From Bufo bufo (Eukaryota > Chordata > Amphibia > Anura > Bufonidae): DNA of 64,000 bases. The stretch spans positions 501,004,556 through 501,068,555 of the forward strand of contig NC_053392.1 of the NCBI RefSeq assembly GCF_905171765.1, in the 5' to 3' direction. The notes beneath the pieces were generated by a model. It did no database searches. It was not told the origin of the DNA and saw nothing but the letters and a program-made list of their open reading frames with translations. This document shows, piece after piece, positions 24,885 to 37,749 of the stretch (position 1 is its first letter; each line of letters begins with the position of its first letter). The position numbers were made by a program, and so were the translations under genes.

Positions 24885-25100
24885 ACTAGGGATGAGCGAA
24901 TCGACTTTGGATGCTTCATCCGAAGTCGATTCACATAAAATTTGTTTTAATACTGTATGGAGCGAGCGCTATATAGTATAGTATTAAAATGTATTGGCTC
25001 AAATGAGCCTAAGTTAGTACTTTTATGAAGTTTCGCAAGACTTTGTGTAATAACTTCGGAATTTAATTTCTACTGTGAAAAACCTTTGTATCGAACGCAG
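24885..25100. repeat. Dispersed repeat beginning TAGGGATGAGCGAATCGACT
   Basis: The segment starts TAGGGATGAGCGAATCGACT and contains an inverted pair GACTTTGGATGCTTC / GAAGTCGATTC. A right end complementary to this type (TTTGCTCATCTCTA) appears at 61478-61491, so two members of the family are in the window. Confidence 0.5.
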
Positions 25101-25839
25101 AGGGGAGACTGGAATTAAATGAATTATCCTTCTTCCTTCTCTTAAATACATCTTTAATGACACAGTTGGTGTGTGCTTGAAGATCTCACCATAGATCTTA
25201 GACCTGATAAAAATGGTGTGCTTATTGTGAAAATCAATGTCAAAATGGCTATCTACGCTTTTTTGAAAGTTTTACTGCCTTTCTATGAGTTCAGCTACAA
25301 AGTGACACAAGTCCAGTGTATCCACCAGCTAACCTCTATATCTGGCCACCCAGCCTAACTGACAAGTTCCTTTTAGTGTATATCAGTGTATCTTCTCAGC
25401 GCTGCTGCTGAAATTTCACACTGCTCAGTATTTGTAGCTTGTCAATCAAGCTAAATACACTGCACCTATGAGCTCTCTCTTTATGCACTAGAAAAAAAAG
25501 ACCATGATTTTAATATCAGGCAGGAAAAGTTGACATGGACTTTTATGGTAAGTACATCTGTCTCATCAGGTCTAAGAGCTCTATTTATTAATTTATACAG
25601 TTTGTATTGTGAAACTTTTCCTTAAAGAGGCCTGTGGAAATGCTATCACTGCTGAAAACTTGAAAAAAGATCACTTTCAGGAGCCTGTATTACTTCAACA
25701 TCCATATGATGTTTTCAAAGGAACTTGGCTTACCTCTATTTTCTACTTCAATGATGTTACCATCTTCCATCATTAGATTAATAGGGGATTAACAGGGACA
25801 TGTGGTGTTATCTAAGACCTAAAATGATATACTAAAGGC
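25101..25839. other. Non-coding stretch, nothing assigned
   Basis: Weak MITE-like similarity occurs (for example CATGTGGTGTTATCTAAGACC near 25800). There is no gene and no defined element ends. Confidence 0.35.
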
Positions 25840-26200
25840 TGCATTAGACAGCCCGATTCTGCTGGAGATTGTCGGGAAGAAAGCGTTCCTTCCCGGCAAT
25901 TGCCTGCTAGCTAGTGGAGGAGACCGCTGCTATTACATGCAGCAATCTCCTCAGTATAGGGAGGAGCGATCGTTATGCCATCACTCTTTCCTATACTGAA
26001 TCATTGTTTGCCGGCAGCAGATCGTGATTAGACCCCACGATCTGCTGCCTGCAAACTATTTTTAAACATGTCAAGAGATTTTGCTCGTTCATCGGGTAAT
26101 CAGCGGTAGTATTACACTGCCAAATCATCGCTAAAGAGCGTTACTACGAAAGCTCTTTAGCTATCATCTGGCAGAAAATCTGCCTGATACAGGCTTAACA
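25840..26200. repeat. Diverged non-autonomous DNA transposon fragment
   Basis: Self-complementary patches (GTCGGGAAGAAAGCGTTCCTTCCCGGCAA near 25868-25900 contains GGGAAG/CTTCCC arms; AGATCGTGATTAGACCCCACGATCT near 26018) and GC-rich composition set this apart from its AT-rich surroundings. A related-looking segment lies at 29590-29900. Boundaries are approximate. Confidence 0.4.
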
Positions 26201-28218
26201 CTGAATGGGGGCTACCAATCCCTGACTAGTATATTCAGAACTCATACCTGTGAACATTTTTCTACTGAAATAACTTTTTATTGGTTCATTTTATGACCCT
26301 TTCACTTACTATTTAGGAATAAAATGAAAGCTATATTGTAGGCATCTCTGTATGTGCTGCTATTATGTTAGGCAAACCAAGTGCTGTGTAAAATTCACTT
26401 CTCTGTACCCAAGACTTCACATGCATACAAAACCCACGCTCAAATTTCATTTCAGTACTGTGCATGGTGAATTTTTTGGGAGAATCATTATAAAAAATGA
26501 TCATAAAATAAGATTCATATAAAATGATACAAATGCATGAAGTTGTAGAAATGGACATATAGGTTGATAATACTGATTTTAAATTGTAAACTATTTTGTT
26601 ATTTCAATATATTGATATTTATGATGAGAAGGAAGTTGTGTGATGATGAACATTTAGGAAGCAAAAGTTGCAATTTACGGAGGATTCACATACAGTGGCT
26701 AATAGTGCATCAGCAAGTTGGTATTTTTCCCTATCTATTATATAATATGCGGGTTGTTTATTATATATATATTTTATTTTATTCTTTATGGTTTCCATCC
26801 TTTCACTATTTTACCCTATACCCCATAATGTAATTAATAGCATTGAACTAATGTTGAAATATATTATAATGCTAATCCATAAATCTAAATATTATAAATC
26901 AGTTATTAATCTTGTAAAAAATCCAGGGCAAAAAGGTTAAATATTTTGGCAGAGTTAAACAATCAGGAAAAATGTTTCTCACAACAATTTCTTTTTTTTT
27001 ATTTTTATTTTTATAAGCATGAAAGCAAAAAAATAAAAGTGCCGATTGACAAAGAAAATAGATAATACATTATATGTACAGTATCATATGTCATCAATAA
27101 ACCTCAGTTTCCATTTATATTGTGATGATGTCATTTAAACGTGAACCACAAACAATTATCACAGTATACGTGCTTAATCTTACATTGGTGCACAAAACAC
27201 ACTATAAAGTTTCAAAGAAAATAAAAAGCTTCAATCCCTTTCATTAAATCTGTATAACCCAAAAACATGACCCCCGTGTACTGAGATATATTTTTATTTT
27301 TTTATTCCAGAACCTAAGCAAGGCAAAAAAAGGATTTACTTTTTTCCCCAGTACCCAACTGCAACTTTTTTTGAGTAATTATTTTTACATTTTTTTTTAT
27401 TTTTGCTTGTATAATAAGCATGCACTATTAGCAGTGAGTAGTGTTCTCAAGATATGAATGCAATATTTGCAAGGACTAAAGTGAAATCATAACAAACATA
27501 AGAAAAACAACAGACAAAAGTGCAAAATTTGGTGTTTCTATTATAACTAAAATGTAAAACATCAAATGTCTATGTTATATTGATTTTTTTTATAGTAGTT
27601 ACTTCATTTACCTTACCCGAAAATTTAAATTAGATTTCATTTTTCCCCTCATTCAAAAAGAAGTTGTACAACAAACTATCCACATTTCTGGCCATATGTT
27701 TGAAGAGGAATTTGGTAATTTATTTGTCCATTTTTTTTTTTATTCAAACCAGAAAGAAAAACGGAAAAAAAAATCCATGCTAAAATCTTAATATCCTTGG
27801 CACTGTACAATAAGCTTTTAACTTGTATGAATTTCAGCCATCTGGAATTTGTCTCTACTAAATATATGCTGGCATAAACATATTTTTATTTCAGAAAAAA
27901 AGGTGCTTTATGGTTAATGTCTCAAAATTAAAGTATAGGAATTTCTACATTTATACTCAAATATTGTCTTTATAGTGGACCAGTCCAAAAACAGTGTTAT
28001 AGGGACAAAGTGATATAAATTTGTGGGAAAAGCCTAGAACGTGCAGAGTTTTAGTTAAAAAAAATATCAATCTGGTCAGCATCTCCTGCTATAACATGAT
28101 GCCTGCAGATTAGACTGCATGTTCAGCGTGACACGTTCCCTTTGAGCCCAGGACTACAGGGGTAGAATAATTTTGGGATTTTCTGGGAATGTTACAGTTC
28201 GGTGTCATGTCAATTTGA
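26201..28218 (-). other. AT-rich, repeat-poor region downstream of the exchanger stop codon
   Basis: This stretch lacks recognisable transposon ends apart from a half MITE at 28020-28140 (GGTCAGCATCTCCTGCTATA ... ACACGTTCCCTTTGAG). It could be distal 3' UTR of the minus-strand exchanger, because AATAAA-type signals occur on the minus strand (TTTATT on the plus strand near 26277 and 27720), but none can be chosen without transcript data. Confidence 0.35.
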
Positions 28219-28297
28219 CCATAGTATTTAGTATATTGGGCAGACTGGATGGGCCAAATGGTTCTTATCTGCCGACACATTCTATGTTTCTATGCTA
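28219..28297 (+). mobile_element. CR1 3' terminal fragment
   Basis: ATTGGGCAGACTGGATGGGC, then GGTTCTTATCTGCCGACACA, then the TTCTATGTTTCTATG tail match the 3' ends of the CR1 copies at 3582 (minus strand) and 50560-50626. The copy is severely 5'-truncated, as is usual for LINE insertions. Confidence 0.85.
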
Positions 28298-30908
28298 AAC
28301 TGCTAAAAGCACACAAACATGCTATTTGTAGAGCCTTTATCATCAAAAGTAGTGAGAATCTGGACTTTTTGACAGCTGTAACATCCAACCAGGAGCCCAC
28401 TGCAGCTGTAACTGAGAAGATGTGAAACAGCTTAATGCAGAAAGCAGAGAGCACCTCACAGTGAAGCTCCACCACCACTGTGCCTGAGGAGCAGACACTG
28501 GCAGAATAAAACTTCATATTCACACTACTCATGCTAAAAGATTCACAAAAGGTATGTTTGTCCTGCCCTCCCCAGCCCCTACTTAGTACTGTCATCAGAT
28601 TAGCACTGTCAAAACTGCTGACATATTCCCTTTAAAGTTAGTGTTCAGCCAAAATAATTGACAAAATATACTAACACGTAGACCAATCTATATAAAAAAT
28701 AACATATTCCTGAAAATCCTAAATGCTTAATGTTTTCAACTGCATGTATTGCTTAGTCACAAAGTATCTTTCCTGTGCATTAAATGCTTCATTATCTGTG
28801 TCAAATTGCAAATTTCCATACCAAGCAAGTGACACTACACAAAGAAAATAAACGCAAAATCTAACCGTTTGCCAATGAAGAATCTTGGTTGTGTATATCC
28901 ATTACGTATCACAATCAATGCACTTTGACTGTTGAATTCTTTTGTTTTGGTAAAGGTAATTAAATAGTTTTATGATATGTCTAATTTTAGGTAAAACCAT
29001 GTAGTTTGTCTTAATTATCAGTCAGTGTCAAAACTACAAATGATGTGGTATACTAACGATAGCATGATGTATTGGATACGATGTCTTTCTAGGAGGCATT
29101 GAGTGGGCCTCATGTATCAGTGCAGGCAAGAACTGAAGGTGTCTCCAATGGGAACCAATCAAATCAACTTTTATTTTTTCAAAGCAGGTCTGACATTGAA
29201 TGCCACCATCACATAGGTTGCTGTAGACAACACCTCCAGTTCCTGTCCGTATTTGTGATCATACTTGAGTCTCTATGTTTGTAGAATTTTCAGGCAGTTA
29301 TTTGCAGCTGAATAAAAAACAGAACGTTTAATCATTTATTACATGGTTCTAAAAATTGTGCGTAAAAATGTGCCAACGATAGAATTCCAAATTTTTTTGC
29401 TAAAGAAATGGGATTTTACACAGGTACCATTTGCTACAGAAATCTTGCAGAATGGTCGATACGCTGTCGACACATAAAGCTGCATTTGACGTAGTGTTCA
29501 AACTTTTCAGAGGAAATTGTAACTTTGTGGTTAGTAGTGGGATGAAAGGTGGCAGAAGCGTCTTACCATACCAAGGAGTCAATTCATTTTGAATCTTAGG
29601 ACCTATTTACATGGGCTGATGGATAGGGCAGCACCTGGGAAAGAACCAATCGTGCCGCTCATTCATCTCCTCTGTATGGGAATGAATGATCGCTTCGCTA
29701 TTCTCATACAGGTTCATTACTTGTTGGCAGTACATTCCTGTTTATACAATGATTTTAGGTCTGGCATGAAAGATGCCAGCTCCTGAGTGTAAGCTCGTTC
29801 GTCGAGGGATCGACGGCACCTTTACATAGGAAAATTATCGCGATTGAGCGTTCATAAGACTGTTCATCCCAAATAACTATCCCGATCCTAGACCCGTGTA
29901 CAAAAGGCCCTTACAATGGCCTCAGGGTACAATATGACCTTTTCTGGGCCACTGTAACAAAAAAATGACATTGAAATTACAATGTCAAAGATACTATCAA
30001 TCTACAGGGTTTATGATTGGCTGGAAGATCCATTCAGAGTCGGTATTTCATTGGTTGAATGCCAGTAAATTCACACATCACTTTAAGGTGCAAGAGGGTG
30101 GCTCTGTATTACCAAAGTGCATCTATTGATTGTCTAGTACCCGCTTTCTGAGGTGCAGTACATTCATGTACGTGTTCAGTATGTACTGTATTACTCTCCA
30201 CCTTTGCCAGGACAAAAGGTGATAATGGCCTCAAGTTATTATTACTCTAATGGATCCTGAAGAAGCTCCTGTTTTCAATAAAGAAAGTAATTATATAAAC
30301 TTCCATCAGCTTTTAATCGACATTATTCTTTTAATTTGAGAAGATATTTCTGGGGCTTCGGATACCAGTTACTAGTTTTCCATAGAATTATGGTCTCAAG
30401 TTACAACTTGATATTGTAGCTTGAAGCACCACTAAATATAACTTCTATGTATTTTTGCAGTTATTTGTATCAATCATCTAATTAACGTAGGTCAAACATA
30501 GCTGTTGACAATCAGGCTAAGCTATGGAGGATGAAAGCATATAAAGCATCTACTAATGATACCGTTTTTGTAAAGAGGTCCAGATTGGTGCAGTTAGTCA
30601 CCAGTACATCATATGGTAAGCATGGCATGGTCTATGTGTAAAGCGTAGTAGTTTTTTCGACCGCAGGAGCACTCCAAGGTCAGATTCATAATGCTAATTA
30701 TTTGGCTTGTTACAGTGCACGGCAGGGACTCAACAGACTTCTTGCAATAATATATCTATGGCAAACCTTCCCTTGGTATACATCCAATGCAGACTTATCA
30801 ACATTGTGCTAGTAATCTGATAATGCAATTTTTGGCAACAAAATCATACTTTCGCTGCACTTTCAAACTGGACTTCAAAATAGTTAAAAGTGTTGTATCT
30901 AAGCTGCA

Positions 30909-30957
<49 letters not shown>

Positions 30958-32446
30958 CAGATATTACAAATCTGATACTGAAAACCACCTATTTCTAATA
31001 AGAAAGCTGAGACCAAAGCATACTTATGATGGCTACTTAAGGCTTCGGACCCATTCATTCCCTTTAGAAATTCTATTAAAAAAAATCCAGTTTTAACTAC
31101 AAGGAAATGGCACTGCTTTTTGAAAACAAAAATAATTGTGGAAAATGTGCTATAATAATAATGCAATGTGTGATATGTCTAACATGTAATCCACTAGTAG
31201 CGATCCACAGCCTCTATTAGTTATTGTAAAATATATAAATTCTAATAAATACTTCCTTAAATAATTCTATAATTTCCTAGGCACATTTTTGGTATTTAAA
31301 TATCTGAATGAGACCCATACTAAACCTTTCAATGGGCAATGCAAATAGAGAGGCTTTTACATCCTTCATTAGTTGTATGCTGCCATACTGTACTTTGTAC
31401 AGAACTATGCTGAATTTACAGAGGTTGTCTCTATTACTCAATACACAAAGCAACCACCGAAAAACTTACAAAAAAAAAAACCAAACATGTAACGAGAGGA
31501 AAAAAACTAAAACAAAACACATTCATGTCTTTCACATTCAATCAACATTGGTTAATGGGGAAAATCGCTAAGCTATAGCATACACAAATACTTTTCATTC
31601 ATGCACAACAGTACACATAAGAACAAAGACATTCCAAGACATGACTATGGTTATGGTTGGATAGGTGCCCAGAAGACTCTTGCATGGATGGCTCTGGATG
31701 TCGTCTAAGCAACAGCAGACAATTTGCCTAGACCGGCATAGGGGCTTCTAATAGGGTCATTTTATGTAGGCAAAGCACAAACAGGAAAGACTGGTTGTAG
31801 TTTGGTGACTTAGAACAGGGAGAAACACATGCTAGTTACAATGCAACAGTTAGTTGGAGAGGAGAAGGCTTCTTGTTTGGTTGGATTCATTTACCCATTT
31901 CAGGTCCACACATGAAGCTAACAGAGCACGGTAGAGTCAAATGCCCTTGAGATACACTGTAGAGTAATCAATTTCAACTCATGAACGTCTTGCTGGCATA
32001 CTACTTCTCCATTTGCCACTTGGTTCAATTAACTTTTGACAATGGCTATTGGAATATCAGAAAGGTTTCTCTTCCAGACTTTCACCCCTCTCTCTCCCCA
32101 ATAACATCAACAGAAAAATAGTTACTAGTAATTCCGGCATCTTTACATTATAACAAAAAGGCCCAAGTAGCATTCAGATTAGTCATTTCAAAAATAAAAG
32201 TAGTCAAACATTTATAGTACACTGTTTTAGGTACAGTTGCAAAGATGTCCCTGCATCAATGCCTAGTTCAACATGATGCCCCCAGGTAAGAAACCTTAAA
32301 TTCTTGCTCCTACCCATTAAAAGGAATGCTTTTACAGTCGCATTCCATCAGCAGGTAAGTGGAAATGGCAATGTCTCTTTTTTTTCCTCTGTTCATTCTA
32401 CATATATTTATATATATTTATATATTTACTATCTTGGAGTGTTTAT
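28298..32446 (-). other. Proximal downstream region of the exchanger exon (putative 3' UTR)
   Basis: No other gene is seen. 28298-28640 ends in ATATTCCCTTTAAAG, a MITE end. 29590-29900 is a diverged DNA-transposon fragment with GTTCGTCGAGGGATCGACGG. 30909-30952 is a (TA)n run. 31200-32446 has few recognisable repeats and directly follows the stop codon on the minus strand, so at least part of it must be 3' UTR. NCX1 messages in other vertebrates have long 3' UTRs; the real end cannot be set here. Confidence 0.4.
30909..30952. repeat. (TA)n microsatellite
   Basis: An uninterrupted alternating AT run of about 44 bp. Confidence 0.95.
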
Positions 32447-32823
32447 TTAGAAGCCTTGTATGTGGCAATAGGCTTCCAGAGATGAGAAGAAAATGTACAA
32501 GAGCCACAGGAGAGAAAAGAGGGCCGATGTAAGAAGCTTGGCAGTCCGCGGCCCACCCAGCTCACCACCAATTTCAGGCCGTCGTCTGTAGAGCAGGACA
32601 CCAACGTTTATGAATGCAAATATGGTGAAAAGAGTGACGGAGAAAGCCAGCGTGCCAGGATTGACTCTAAACACCTCTCCACGAGCTGTATGGTAAATGG
32701 CAGCAATGGACCATGCCACGCCAATCCCCAGGAAAACATTCACAGCGTTGCTACCGGTGACATTACCTATGGAGGCATCAGCATATTGATCCTGGATAGC
32801 TGCCACTTTGCTTGCAAAAGTAT
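32447..32823 (-). CDS. slc8a1: Na+/Ca2+ exchanger, last coding exon (SLC8A1/NCX1-like)
   Basis: This exon encodes the C-terminal 125 or so residues of a plasma-membrane sodium/calcium exchanger, which exports one Ca2+ for three Na+. The translation runs TFASKVAAIQDQYADASIGN, then VTGSNAVNVFLGIGVAWSIA, which is the second half of the alpha-2 repeat that lines the ion pathway (Asn and Ser/Gly-rich). Two hydrophobic helices follow (GTLAFSVTLFTIFAFINVGV and LLTSALFSLLWLLYIFFSSL), separated by the conserved cytosolic loop RRRPEIGGELGGPR, and the chain ends EAYCHIQGF and TAA. A 3' splice site (pyrimidine tract, CCACAG) precedes it, with the reading frame split after the first base of an Asp codon. 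The loop and C-terminus fit NCX1 better than the NCX2 or NCX3 sequences I know, by recognition rather than alignment. Upstream exons are not in the window. Confidence 0.93.
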
Positions 32824-32845
32824 CTGTGGAGGCAAAAAGGAAAGA
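32824..32845 (-). other. 3' splice site of the exchanger's last coding exon
   Basis: On the minus strand TTTCCTTTTTGCCTCCACAG directly precedes the exon, with a strong polypyrimidine tract and AG at 32825-32824. It sets the exon start used above. Everything from here to the window end is therefore probably intron on that strand. Confidence 0.85.
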
Positions 32846-34865
32846 ATTTTGTTAACCAAGGTGACGACGACCAATCTGTGATAATACTGAACTGTGTATC
32901 AGGGTATCTGTCCATGGAATTCTACTCAGAGGGGTTGTTCAAGTTAAAGTGGCACTGGAATATGTCAAAGGGAAATATCAAAAGGTTAGATCGGTGAGGT
33001 CTGAGCACTGAGACCCCCGCTGATCTCCAGAACGAGGGGGGAGCGCTCATAGACTTTCTATTGAGCCTGTCTCAAAAGAGGAGAGAGAATGTGCTAAGCG
33101 AGCACTTCTCTCCTCTCGTCCTAAAGATCGGCGGGGTTTCAGCACTCAGACTCCCAACTATGTAAACTTTTCTTATATCCCTTGAAGTACAGAGCCCCTT
33201 TAAATAAAAACTCAGACAGCAGCTGTACATGCCACGAAATAAAGACAGACGCCATACTTACACCTTTTCTCCCCAGTCACTTCCTGTGCTGCAGTCCTCG
33301 CACCACTTTTTGTATTTTGGGCTGCAGCGGTGACATCCCGTATACTGCTGTGGCCAGAGATTGGCTGCACCATTACCTATGTACACAGAAAGTCACCACT
33401 GCAGCCAGGAAGGAGGTCAGTGGTCGGGAGTACTGCAGCGCAGCGCTGGAAGAGGCGGGGGAGTACAGGGATAAGTATTACCTCTTTCTTTTAGCACATG
33501 TACAGAGGATGCCCAAGTTTTAATTCAAAGAGGTTATCCCATGATTAATGTAAGAAAATGAAAATCAAACATCATATAGTACATGAACATTTCTTTCCAA
33601 CAAAGCTAGAAACTAGCCTTGCACCTCGCATGGATCCAGAGCTACCCCCATTCACTGATTCAGTGGCTATGCACCAGTCTCTTCAGACTGGCAGCTCAGG
33701 GGTGTGTCCTTTCTCTGAGGGTGTGTCCGTTCTCAGGGGGCATGCCATTTCTGCTTCAGATCTCTCCTTGAAACTGTTACAGCTTTTCAAGGTGGAAGGT
33801 AAAGGATGGAACTGAGCACCTGTGCACATTACTGTACAGATTGAACACTAGAGGGAGTCATTATAATCTAGTAGAATATCTCACAACTGGAACATTTTTG
33901 TAACAGAAAGAAAATTACCAAAGTAACTTGTTTTTCATGCTGAATTATATTAAAAATAACATTTAGGGTTGGCACAACCCCTTTAGCTCGGACTAGCCTC
34001 TTTGATATGGCTGTAATACAAGTGCATTTTAGAGCATTATGGTCACAACACCTTGAACTCCAGTAGCTCAAATGAACAAAACTTAGATCACTTATATTTT
34101 TGTTGAATTCTGAAATAAGGCCACTAAAGTGGACCTCTCAACTCTGATATGTCTGTTTTAGCAAATACTTGTAATCCCCATGAAATTATTCTGGATCACT
34201 TTATCTGCATTGTGCAGTTCCTCAGTTATTACTCCTAGAAAGTTTTGCATAAATGTATAACTGGGTATTACCATTCTCCTTATCAAAGGGTTATGTTCCT
34301 CTGTAGCATGTCTAACTCTGATTGGACAATGACAGAACGTGTAGGAACATTTCCCTTACTAGAAACAGGGAGGAACAGTACAAGGCAGAGTAAGATCCAG
34401 TATTATGGGGAGCACAAGTAATAAACAGATCAGAAGGGCCGACATTCCTCTTTAACTATATTTCAGAGCTAACTGTAGGTCTATATTGCAAATATTTTTC
34501 TACATTTTAATGTATTATAAAGAATGTTAAATTGATAGAATAAAAATGTATCCTCCAAAAGGCTGAACATTCTTTCTGAAAATGAAAGGGCTTTCAGAAA
34601 TAATCCCTACTTGTTAAAAAGGTTCCTTTATAATGAGCCGATCACAAGGTGTCCCATGGTTGGAGCACAGTGACTAGCTATTATCTGTCACATTCTGGAC
34701 CATCCATTCTTATGACTCTATGTTGAGCCATCCCTCTATTATTCCTATTATAAGTTTAAGAATGAATTGCCGGCAGTCTGCAATAAAGGTCCAGGTGGGT
34801 CTTATCAGCTGTGGGTATGTCCCCACAAAGTACAACACTGGCAGCACTAATTGGACAGTGACATG
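32846..34865. other. Intronic DNA with MITE remnants
   Basis: 32930-33200 is a partly palindromic element: CTGAGACCCCCGCTGATCTC near 33008 is inverted against GATCGGCGGGGTTTCAGC near 33127, with GGGGTTGTTCAAG and AGCCCCTTTAAA ends. 33525-33980 is bounded by GAGGTTATCCCATGATTAAT and GGTTGGCACAACCCCTTTA. 34130-34450 and 34600-34690 are weaker repeat-like segments. 34690-34790 is shared with 8302-8395. No exon is seen. Confidence 0.45.
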
Positions 34866-35296
34866 CCTCATTCACACGTCAGTGTTTTGGTCAGTGATTT
34901 CCATCAGTGATTTTGAGGCAAAACCAGGTGCAGCTCTAAACACAGCTACAGGTGCAGATCTTTCCCTCGTACCTTATGGGCCCTTGCACACAACCGTATG
35001 CCCTCCGAAACATATGGTCCATGAGCCGGAGCACACAGCATCATAGATTACAATGATGCTGTGCACGTCGGAACGCCTGCGGTGCTATTGTCCTGCACTC
35101 ATAAGATCTTATGAGTGCGGGACAATAGTCCCGCGGCGAACCGACGCACACAGTATCACAGTAACCTATGATGCTGTGAGCTCAGAGGGCATACGGTCTT
35201 GCACAAGGGCCCTGTGTCTGTGGAGTCTCCAATCCTGGTTTTGGCTCACAATCACTGATGGAAATCACAGATCAAAACACTGACGTGTGAATGAGG
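34866..35296. mobile_element. Two nested palindromic MITEs
   Basis: The outer element has inverted ends CCTCATTCACACGTCAGTG and its complement at 35278-35296, and its arms continue inward (CAGTGATTTCCATCAGTGAT against ATCACTGATGGAAATCACAG). Inside, 34978-35212 has its own inverted ends GGGCCCTTGCACA / TGCACAAGGGCCC and a perfect core CTCATAAGATCTTATGAG. The inner element interrupts the outer one's pairing, so it inserted second. Confidence 0.75.
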
Positions 35297-37608
35297 ATTC
35301 AGGCTGTGCAGGGACATCCCCCAAACTAGTAACACCCAGATGAACCTTTATTGCGATGTTAGTTTACAATATATATGATCAATAAATAATAGTTTTTATG
35401 TTTTAAAAGAATTGGGGACACATAAAAAACGCATTTATCTTGTTTAAATTATTAAACATTCTCAAGTAAACAATATAGTAAAAGACTATACATTACGGGG
35501 GTTATCCCACAAAAAGTATTCCTGTGCAATGAATCGGGCATTCCAATCAAATAATTTTTAGCAATATACAGTACATGCAATAAATATATATATATTTTTT
35601 AATGTACTTTAAAAATTTTTCTCCAGAAACACCTGTGCTGTTTCTCCCATGGCTGAAATTCTGGCCCACCTTCTCCTGCATTCAGTAATACACTGAAATG
35701 CTGAGTAGGTTCCTTGCTCCCTTACTCCTATCAATGCTGGGAAGGAAATTGGGGAGGGCACTGCATACCAGAGTAATATTTATTAGTGGAATCACTGGGG
35801 ATATGTGTGAGGGACTCTTTTCTATGTGAGCTGACTACAATGTACTACTGGGAGATGCAGGTGCTTGACTATCACGTGACGAGCTGTTACCCACCCACAG
35901 AAACTGAAGAGACCAGAGCTGCAAAGAGGTTAGTAAGGCTTTAAATGACACTGGGGAACAGTGTTATTTATTTATTTTTTATTATTTGGGGGGGGGGGGG
36001 GGGAGTAGGGACTTGATATAGTTCAAATGATAGCGTGCATTACTCCACTTTTCTTTTTTTTATGTACTTTGTTGGATAACCCTATTCAATCCATCCACAT
36101 TCGTAAACTAGTATATATTTTCTAAACATAACACATTCCGATGTCGATTATGCCAAACATGGCACATCATTTTCTACAACGTTTTCGCTAACCTTGGAAA
36201 TGTTCAAATGAAAGTTTTATATGCCGCTCATGACCTGATAATAAACTTCCCTACAGGTTCATTTTGGTTTTTCAGAACAGGAAATGGCATAATTTGTGAT
36301 GCTTACTCCATGGATATCATGCAGCTTAAGGCCATAACCAGGGTAAAATATGGATTTTCTTTAACATGGGCTCATTTGCTGGTACGCCTGATTTAATCCA
36401 CTTGCTGGCCATTGCATTTTCCAGCTATTTGCTCTAAAGTGCATCCAATGTGAATAAATGCATATGATAAAACAGCAAGAAATGTTGCTTTTTTGTTATA
36501 CAAGCAGGCTAGATGAGAGCCTTTTATGTATCTCTTTGCCTTTACCTTGAATCATCATTTTGTCATTTTTGTTGAGATGCAATTTACATCAAGGTCTTTT
36601 TCATTCTTCATCATTGAATTATCCCTTTTTAATATCCAGCATATAACAGTCCATTCAGCTCACCGCAGCAGTTTAAAGGGCATGCATCAACTTATTATTT
36701 AACTAATTAAAACTTTTAAAAAATTTTATTTTATTACTTGACTGCATCTTTTTTTTTACATGATTACGGACCAGCCATCTTGCCTGAACTATTGCTTAGA
36801 GCTATCAACAGCAATTCCAGAGATTTTCTTTAAAGCAGGCACCTGGGTATAAGAACTCATTGAAATCTATGAGAGTGCTGTGGGCATGCTCAGTGACCTG
36901 TACATAGGGTAGGAAAGCAAGCACCTGTCCTCATCTATTGTCAGTGTTGTGATCCTGCGGTATCTGCCTACAGCTTTATAATTGAAGTATTGGATTTTGT
37001 TGCAGTCCTGCCGGATGATGATAATTTGATGGTTAAATAGTGATTTCTACAAAATAGAAAGCGTCAGTCGATTGTGAGGGTTAAAGGGGTTGTGCAGTGA
37101 CTTATATTGATGACCTATCATCAGGACCCTGGCTGAATTCCTGGTGCTGCGATAGCCACTTGAAGTTAAGCGTTTTCTTTCCCTTTTGCATTTTGTTTAG
37201 GTTATTTTGTGTGTTGCATTTACCTGTCATTTATATTAAGGCCTGAGAGAGACTCCTTTTTGTCCTTCCTTTTGGAGGAACAGGTTGTCTTAGTCCAGAC
37301 ATTAGTACAAGGGTCCTATTGGGTGAGTTAGGACATGAGGTACTCCTGTGTATGAACTGATCTACCTCTGGGGTCTGTTCATACTGGTAGTTAGTTAGGA
37401 CTTTGATTAGGGTTTTACTAGGAGGTGTCCATCTCCTTTCCCTATTTTCCATACCCCTTTCCCTCCTATGTTTGGTGTGGTGTTTCCCTCCCACACCCGA
37501 ACGTGACACCAATATAGGGTCCAATATTAAAACCACTATATCTGAAGCAGGTACCCTAGATTGCAACACCCCTAAATTATGTCATAACTATTGGGCATAA
37601 AATAATCC

Positions 37609-37610
<2 letters not shown>
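35297..37610. other. Intronic DNA with weak repeats
   Basis: 35490-36080 has inverted-like ends GGGGGTTATCCCACAAAAAG and TTGTTGGATAACCCTATT, and carries a G16-class homopolymer near 35990. 36660-36850 and 37085-37130 (GGGGTTGTGCAGTGACTTAT) are MITE-like fragments. 37190-37507 ends CACACCCGAACGTGACA, similar to the terminus of the candidate LTR at 14157, so it may be an LTR 3' fragment. No exon is recognised. Confidence 0.4.

Positions 37611-37641
<31 letters not shown>
37611..37641. repeat. (TA)n microsatellite at the left edge of the Ngaro element
   Basis: An alternating TA run of about 30 bp abuts repeat A1. A matching run continues at 44045-44061 on the other side of the element, so the retrotransposon appears to have inserted into a single (TA)n tract. 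Confidence 0.9.
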
Positions 37642-37645
<4 letters not shown>

Positions 37646-37749
37646 TAAGGCATTTGCCTGGATTTGTGGGAGGGGCTGAGGTCCGCCTCCAGCCTATTTA
37701 GGGCACCCCCCTTACCTGGCTCCTGCACCGTCTGAGGTCTGAGCTTTGT
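37642..37749 (+). repeat. Split direct repeat A1
   Basis: This starts GTATTAAGGCATTTGCCTGG and ends CTGAGGTCTGAGCTTTGT. It matches A2 at 43765-43872 over 108 bp. It contains a TATA-like CCTATTTAGGGC near 37692, so it may hold the promoter. Confidence 0.93.

Noticed and set aside
37190..37507. Second LTR ending CCGAACGTGACA
   Set aside because: The 3' tip resembles that at 14157, but no matching start or flanking duplication was found, so I only mention it as a possible fragment.
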